Assembly: GCA_005799025.1 (NCBI GenBank)
Contig: SYHX01000065.1
Location: 1-38,419 of the forward strand
DNA length: 38,419 bases
Direction: 5' to 3'
Origin: Bacteroidota bacterium
GTDB taxonomy: Bacteria > Bacteroidota > Bacteroidia > UBA7662
The translations under genes were made by a program, and so were the position numbers. The notes under the pieces were generated by a model. The model saw only the letters and a list, made by a program, of their open reading frames with translations, was not told the DNA's origin and did not search any database. Numbering within the stretch: position 1 is the first letter of the stretch; every line of letters starts with the position of its first letter. Shown one piece after another: positions 34,759-38,419 of this stretch.

Positions 34759-34932
34759 TTAAGATGTTTTCTTGGACTGTACGTCCAAACGCAATTCCTG
34801 GGCCTTGGCCTTTAGGTTTTGCAAACCTTTGCGCACCCTGGTGCCGGCTGCCGCGTTGGTTTTGTCGTAGAATTTCTCGAAATCTTTCTCCATTTCTAGA
34901 ACGGCATTCAAGAGGGATTGATAAGGATTCAT
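34759..34932 (-). CDS. Histone H1-like DNA-binding protein (Hc1-like), 57 aa
   Basis: A short gene reading MNPYQSLLNAVLEMEKDF ... KKTS with a TAA at 34761-34759. The middle, DFEKFYDKTNAAAGTRVRKG (residues 17-36), followed by LQNLKAKAQELRLDVQ, is the signature I know from the small histone H1-like proteins of Bacteroidota: a helical, Lys/Arg-rich protein thought to bind DNA or act in the nucleoid. It has no membrane segment. It sits 34 bases upstream of tatC on the same strand. The start ATG 34932 is the only fitting one. Confidence 0.82.
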   Translation of the reverse strand: MNPYQSLLNAVLEMEKDFEKFYDKTNAAAGTRVRKGLQNLKAKAQELRLDVQSKKTS

Positions 34933-35025
34933 AGGCTAATGTTTTATTAGGTCTAAGATAATTAAATCATTAATGCGATAATAACATTTCAGCAAAAAAA
35001 AATCCCACTACCCCTAATACCTGCC

Positions 35026-36273
35026 TCATACGACCACAATTCCTTCGTTTTGATACGCACCAGCCTCCAAATTGGCTGCAATGGCAGAAAATGCCTGCAA
35101 GGTATGGTCTACATCGGCCATGGAATGGCCAGCGGTCGGAATAAGACGTAGCAAGATGACCCCCTTGGGAACGACCGGATACACCACCACAGAACAAAAA
35201 ATACCCCATTTCTCACGTAATTCCGCCACAAGCCCGGTAGCCTCCCCCAAAGTGCCGTTCAAAATGACAGGAGTTACTGGCGATTGAGTCTGACCCAAAT
35301 TGAAGCCTCGGGATTTAAGCCCAGACTGCAAGGCATTCACAATAGACCATAAGTTTTGGCGAAATTCTGGATTGCTCCTCATCAAATCGAGACGCTTCAG
35401 GGCACCTTTCACAATGGGCATCGGCAAAGATTTCGCGAAAATTTGCGAACGCATATTGTAACGAAGATGTCGAATCACACCTACCGAGCCTGCCAAAAAG
35501 CCACCCACAGAGGCCATGGCCTTGGCAAAGGTTCCAAAATACAAGTCTACCCCATGGGTCACTCCCAAATGAGCCGGAGTACCTTCCCCGTCGGGCCCCA
35601 TCACACCAAAGCCGTGTGCATCATCTACCATTAATCGGAAATCAAATGATTCCTTGAATGCAACCACCTCTTTCAGGGCCCCCATCGCCCCGGTCATCCC
35701 AAAAACCCCCTCGGTGATCACCAAAATGGCCCCTAATCCTCCTTGTTCAGCCAGCACTTTGGTGGCCCGCTGCAATTGAGTACGCAGACTATCCATGTCA
35801 TTATGTCGAAAGACAAAACGTTTGCCTGCATGCAAACGAACCCCGTCCACAATGCAAGCATGCGATTCTGCATCATAAACGATGATATCATGACGGTCCA
35901 CCAAGGCATCAATGGCTGAAACCATGGCCTGATAGCCATAATTCACCAAAAGACCCGACTCGTACCCCACATAGGAAGCGAGTTCACGCTCCAATTGTTC
36001 GTGCGCATCGGAATTCCCTGACATCATACGAGCCCCCATTGGCCAAGCCATACCATATTGTGTCGTTGCCTCGGAGTCGGCTTGCCTCACTTCGGGGTGA
36101 TTGGCGAGCCCCAAATAATTATTCAAGCTCCAAACCAGGTTTTCGCGACCTCTGAACCGCATATGTGGGCCGATTTCACCTTCCAATTTGGGGAACATGT
36201 AATAACCCTCCGATTCTTTTGCGTGCTGCCCTAATGGTCCAGGTCGTTTTTCGAGTTTATGCCAAAGATCCAT
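35026..36273 (-). CDS. Alpha-oxoamine synthase, serine palmitoyltransferase-like
   Basis: A 415-residue PLP enzyme of the AONS/KBL/SPT family, which condenses an amino acid with an acyl-CoA and releases CO2. The sequence shows NNYLGLANHP (51-60), the GARMMSGN segment (80-87), ESHACIVDG (136-144, His138 stacks on PLP), VDDAHGFG (216-223) and GTFAKAMASVGGF with the Schiff-base Lys251. No bio genes are near, so biotin synthesis is unlikely. In Bacteroidota close relatives are expected to make the sphingoid base (serine as substrate) or the sulfonolipid base capnine (cysteate as substrate). The substrate cannot be decided from sequence. Divergent from bamD by 119 bases. Confidence 0.85.
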   Translation of the reverse strand: MDLWHKLEKRPGPLGQHAKESEGYYMFPKLEGEIGPHMRFRGRENLVWSLNNYLGLANHPEVRQADSEATTQYGMAWPMGARMMSGNSDAHEQLERELASYVGYESGLLVNYGYQAMVSAIDALVDRHDIIVYDAESHACIVDGVRLHAGKRFVFRHNDMDSLRTQLQRATKVLAEQGGLGAILVITEGVFGMTGAMGALKEVVAFKESFDFRLMVDDAHGFGVMGPDGEGTPAHLGVTHGVDLYFGTFAKAMASVGGFLAGSVGVIRHLRYNMRSQIFAKSLPMPIVKGALKRLDLMRSNPEFRQNLWSIVNALQSGLKSRGFNLGQTQSPVTPVILNGTLGEATGLVAELREKWGIFCSVVVYPVVPKGVILLRLIPTAGHSMADVDHTLQAFSAIAANLEAGAYQNEGIVVV

Positions 36274-36280
36274 ATGATAC

Positions 36281-36287
36281 CAAAATA
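36281..36287 (-). promoter_or_regulatory. TATTTTG element before the alpha-oxoamine synthase gene
   Basis: On the minus strand TATTTTG ends 7 bases before ATG 36273. It is the one-base-shorter variant of TAnnTTTG; no TTG is found at normal distance. Confidence 0.3.
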
Positions 36288-36366
36288 CGAAAATGCTCGA
36301 TTAGATGTTATTCCTTGAATTACGGGTTGCCTAACGTAAAATACGTTTATTTACCTCTAAATTAAG

Positions 36367-36374
36367 TAAATTTG
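36367..36374 (+). promoter_or_regulatory. Candidate -7 box for bamD
   Basis: TAAATTTG matches TAnnTTTG exactly and ends 18 bases before the bamD ATG at 36393. A TTT at 36346-36348 stands 18 bases upstream where the consensus has TTG. It overlaps the in-frame TTG at 36372, so that codon is unlikely to be the start. Confidence 0.55.
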
Positions 36375-36392
36375 CACTTTCTTTCTTCCACT

Positions 36393-37241
36393 ATGCCTAC
36401 AGCTATCCATTTCCTAAACGTTAAGCCCTTCAAGGGCTTCTCATGTAGGCAGTGGGTGCTGGTCTGCCTCCTTTCGCTGGGATTGGTATCCTGCGACTCT
36501 TACAGCAAAATTCTCAAGAATCCCAACCTTACCTTCAAGTACGGTAAAGCCAAAGAATTTTATCTCAAAGGCGAATATTTCAAGGCCCAACCCCTACTCG
36601 AAGAATTGGTATCGGCATACCGGGGCTCCGAACTATCCGAGTCCATCTACTACTACTATGCCTATTGCGATTTTCAAATGGGGGCCTATCTGACTGCAGC
36701 ATACCATTTCAAGCAATTTAACCAGCTTTTTCCCGCCAGCCCCAAGGTCGAAGAAATGGATTTCATGTTCGCCTACTGCATGTACATGGACTCTCCCATC
36801 TATGCCCTTGATCAGTCCAATTCCCTCAAGGCCATAGAGGGGTTGCAGTTGTTTGTCAACAAACATCCCAATAGCCTCCGGGTAGATCAATGCAATTTCA
36901 TTATTGAACAACTCCGCGACAAAATGAGGCTCAAAGCATACGAAGCCGCGATGTTGTTTTACCGCATGGAAGATTACCGAGCGTCTGCAGTTAGTCTGAA
37001 GCAATTGCTTGTCGAATACCCCGACTTGGCGGACCGCGAAAAAATCAAATGGTTGATCACAGAGTCCTATTATAAACTAGCCTCCAACAGCATAGAATCC
37101 AAAAAAGGCCTACGCTTTGAACAAGTCATCTTGGCCCACGAAGCGCTAGAGGAGGAGTTCCCCAATTCTGTTTATAAAACTCAAAGTCGAGCTATGGCCC
37201 GGGAGGCCAAAGCCTATCTCACCAAATCCAATCCGTCTTAG
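36393..37241 (+). CDS. bamD: Outer membrane assembly lipoprotein BamD
   Basis: BamD is the essential lipoprotein of the BAM complex that inserts outer-membrane barrels. From ATG 36393 the protein has 282 residues; the signal ends in the lipobox LVSC with lipid-modified Cys34. The rest is tetratricopeptide-like helices: LTFKYGKAKEFYLKGEYFKAQPLL, YYYYAYCDFQMGAYLTAAYHF and FPASPKVEEMDFMFAYC-type repeats (abridged), then LFVNKHPNSLRVDQC. This is the DUF/YfiO form seen in Bacteroidota. It is followed by rpoZ and coaBC, a conserved order in the phylum. Confidence 0.93.
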   Translation: MPTAIHFLNVKPFKGFSCRQWVLVCLLSLGLVSCDSYSKILKNPNLTFKYGKAKEFYLKGEYFKAQPLLEELVSAYRGSELSESIYYYYAYCDFQMGAYLTAAYHFKQFNQLFPASPKVEEMDFMFAYCMYMDSPIYALDQSNSLKAIEGLQLFVNKHPNSLRVDQCNFIIEQLRDKMRLKAYEAAMLFYRMEDYRASAVSLKQLLVEYPDLADREKIKWLITESYYKLASNSIESKKGLRFEQVILAHEALEEEFPNSVYKTQSRAMAREAKAYLTKSNPS

Positions 37242-37363
37242 ACTACGCATCTTTAAATAAACCTTGGCAAGATTCATTTTGATAAGTTCGCTATTTACCG
37301 CATAAGAATTCTTAAAAATAATTTAACAACGAATAAATAATTAAATCCACCAAAACACTTATC

Positions 37364-37678
37364 ATGTCACAACCTAACAACACCATCACCCGGAGTCTTC
37401 GCGACTTGGAACAAAGTACCGGAAATGTTTATGAGGCCGTTGCAGTCATTTCTAAGCGCAGTAACCAAATCGCTTCCAAAGTCAAAGAAGAATTAAACTC
37501 AAAATTGGCTGAATTTGCAACTCCTGCTGATACGCTCGAAGAAGTTTACGAAAATCGTGAGCAAATCGAAATTTCCCGTCAATACGAGCGCATGGCTAAG
37601 CCGACCTTGCAGGCAATCGAAGAGTTCAAACAAGGTAAAATTTATTACCGAAACGATTCCAAGAACAAAAAAGCCTAA
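37364..37678 (+). CDS. rpoZ: RNA polymerase omega subunit (RpoZ/RPB6-like)
   Basis: A 104-residue protein. TGNVYEAVAVISKRSNQIA (residues about 19-37) is the omega/RPB6 core, and EEVYENREQIEISRQYERMAKP-type sequence (abridged) follows, as in the Bacteroidota version. Omega supports assembly of RNA polymerase. The position between bamD and coaBC is the usual one in this phylum and strengthens the call. The 122-base gap upstream holds no gene and no exact promoter match; the coaBC start follows after 9 bases. Confidence 0.88.
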   Translation: MSQPNNTITRSLRDLEQSTGNVYEAVAVISKRSNQIASKVKEELNSKLAEFATPADTLEEVYENREQIEISRQYERMAKPTLQAIEEFKQGKIYYRNDSKNKKA

Positions 37679-37687
37679 AATCAAGAT

Positions 37688-38419
37688 ATGCCTGCCGGCA
37701 AGAAAGTTCTGATAGGCATTAGCAGCAGCATTGCTGCCTACAAAATTTGCGGGCTGGTTCGTGAACTTGTGCGGTCTGGTGCCGAAGTTCAGATTGTTTT
37801 GACCCCCTCAGCCCAAGAATTTGTAACACCGCTCACCCTAAGTACCTTAAGTGGTAGGCCCGTTTACACCAACCTAGTCCAAAACAAGGAAGGCGAATGG
37901 GTCAACCATGTAACCCTTGGCCTGTGGGCTGATTTGATTTTGGTGGCACCATGCACGGCCAATACCTTGGCAGCAATGGCCAGTGGTTCGTGCAACAACT
38001 TGTTGCTGGCAACAGTTCTGTCTGCACGCTGTCCTGTTTCAGTGGCCCCAGCCATGGACCACGATATGTTCCTTCACCCCACTACTCAGGCTAATCTCCA
38101 AAGGTTGAAAGATCTTGGTTACCGTATTCTCGCACCGGGTATAGGGGAGCTCGCTTCTGGCTTGATTGGTGAAGGCCGTATGGCAGAACCCGAAGAATTG
38201 TTGAAAGCCATTCGAGAAATCCTTCTAGGGGATTCTTTTCTTCAAGGTCAACGTGTTTTGGTAACCGCTGGTCCGACTCGAGAATACCTTGACCCCGTTC
38301 GCTATATCACTAATCGATCCTCCGGCAAAATGGGTGTGGCTTTAGCAGAAGCCTTGGCTGACCGTGGCGCCCAAGTTGAGCTCATTTATGGGCCAGGAAC
38401 TGAACTATGCCGACACCCA
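37688..38419 (+). CDS. coaBC: CoaBC phosphopantothenate pathway enzyme (3' end missing)
   Basis: A bifunctional enzyme: CoaB couples cysteine to 4'-phosphopantothenate, and flavin-dependent CoaC decarboxylates the product. The frame starts at ATG 37688 and runs 244 codons to the window end. Coa[38 protein letters not shown] (with the catalytic His), and APAMDHDMF where the usual motif has PAMNxxMW. The late CoaC loop reads [15 protein letters not shown], with Ser where the E. coli enzyme has the active-site Cys. CoaB begins with [25 protein letters not shown]. It follows rpoZ by 9 bases and is probably co-transcribed with bamD-rpoZ. Confidence 0.95.
   Translation, partial: MPAGKKVLIGISSSIAAYKICGLVRELVRSGAEVQIVLTPSAQEFVTPLTLSTLSGRPVYTNLVQNKEGEWVNHVTLGLWADLILVAPCTANTLAAMASGSCNNLLLATVLSARCPVSVAPAMDHDMFLHPTTQANLQRLKDLGYRILAPGIGELASGLIGEGRMAEPEELLKAIREILLGDSFLQGQRVLVTAGPTREYLDPVRYITNRSSGKMGVALAEALADRGAQVELIYGPGTELCRHP

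Noticed and set aside
34936-34950. CTAAT/ATTAG hairpin before the histone-like gene as a riboswitch or operator
   Set aside because: A 5-bp A/T-rich stem is expected by chance in such a region and nothing else supports regulation.
1-38419. tRNA, rRNA, CRISPR array, insertion sequence, integrase or prophage
   Set aside because: I looked on both strands for cloverleaf-like tRNA ends, direct repeat-spacer patterns, transposase motifs and terminal inverted repeats and saw none; a dedicated tRNA or CRISPR scan was not possible here.

Overview
The window is a gene-dense stretch of a Bacteroidota chromosome. The evidence is consistent: three proteins end in (or resemble) type IX secretion (T9SS) C-terminal sorting domains; the T9SS component PorT sits directly downstream of ubiE; there is a Bacteroidota-type histone H1-like protein, a bamD-rpoZ-coaBC order, a fused E1 alpha-beta 2-oxoacid dehydrogenase, and the TAnnTTTG -7 promoter element just upstream of several start codons, with almost no Shine-Dalgarno sequences. 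I cannot fix the order or genus. I see no rRNA, tRNA, CRISPR array, insertion sequence, phage gene or integrase. No gap between genes exceeds about 125 bases.

Layout. (1) 1-6529, plus strand: the 3' part of a very large modular surface protein (beta-helix, CARDB-like, dockerin-like and cohesin-like modules, T9SS tail), an intrinsic terminator, then a LamG surface protein. (2) 6588-9939, plus: DUF1003 membrane protein, glycosyltransferase, lipoprotein, DUF2147 protein and outer-membrane DUF6268-like protein, a small envelope cluster. (3) 9953-12768, minus: CapA-like metallophosphatase and mnmE. (4) 12881-13288, plus: a stand-alone N-terminal half of a phosphotransacetylase. (5) 13296-15399, minus: TIGR02757 protein and a trans-sulfuration enzyme. 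(6) 15472-18762: dnaG and dcd on plus, with a phosphopantetheinyl transferase on minus between them. (7) 18765-21029, minus: ubiE, porT and an SDR oxidoreductase, transcribed in that order. (8) engB on plus.

(9) 21778-34932, minus: histone H1-like gene, tatC, rpiB, lutB, E1 alpha-beta fusion, a 2140-residue T9SS surface protein, rpmE2, and a secreted endonuclease/exonuclease/phosphatase-fold protein. (10) 35026-36273, minus: an alpha-oxoamine synthase, probably for sphingolipid or sulfonolipid bases. (11) 36393-38419, plus: bamD, rpoZ and the start of coaBC.

How the genes fit together. Most of the window is core housekeeping (replication, tRNA modification, ribosome assembly, dCTP deamination, menaquinone, CoA, outer-membrane assembly, Tat export). 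Interleaved with it are large T9SS-exported adhesin-like proteins and one T9SS machine component. Convergent pairs are packed with overlaps or gaps of a few bases. No clearly new multi-gene system is visible. The items most worth following are the half-length phosphotransacetylase, the domains nested inside Ig-like folds of both giant surface proteins, a terminator hairpin that lies inside a signal-peptide coding region, and the very short or absent leaders implied by the promoter motifs.
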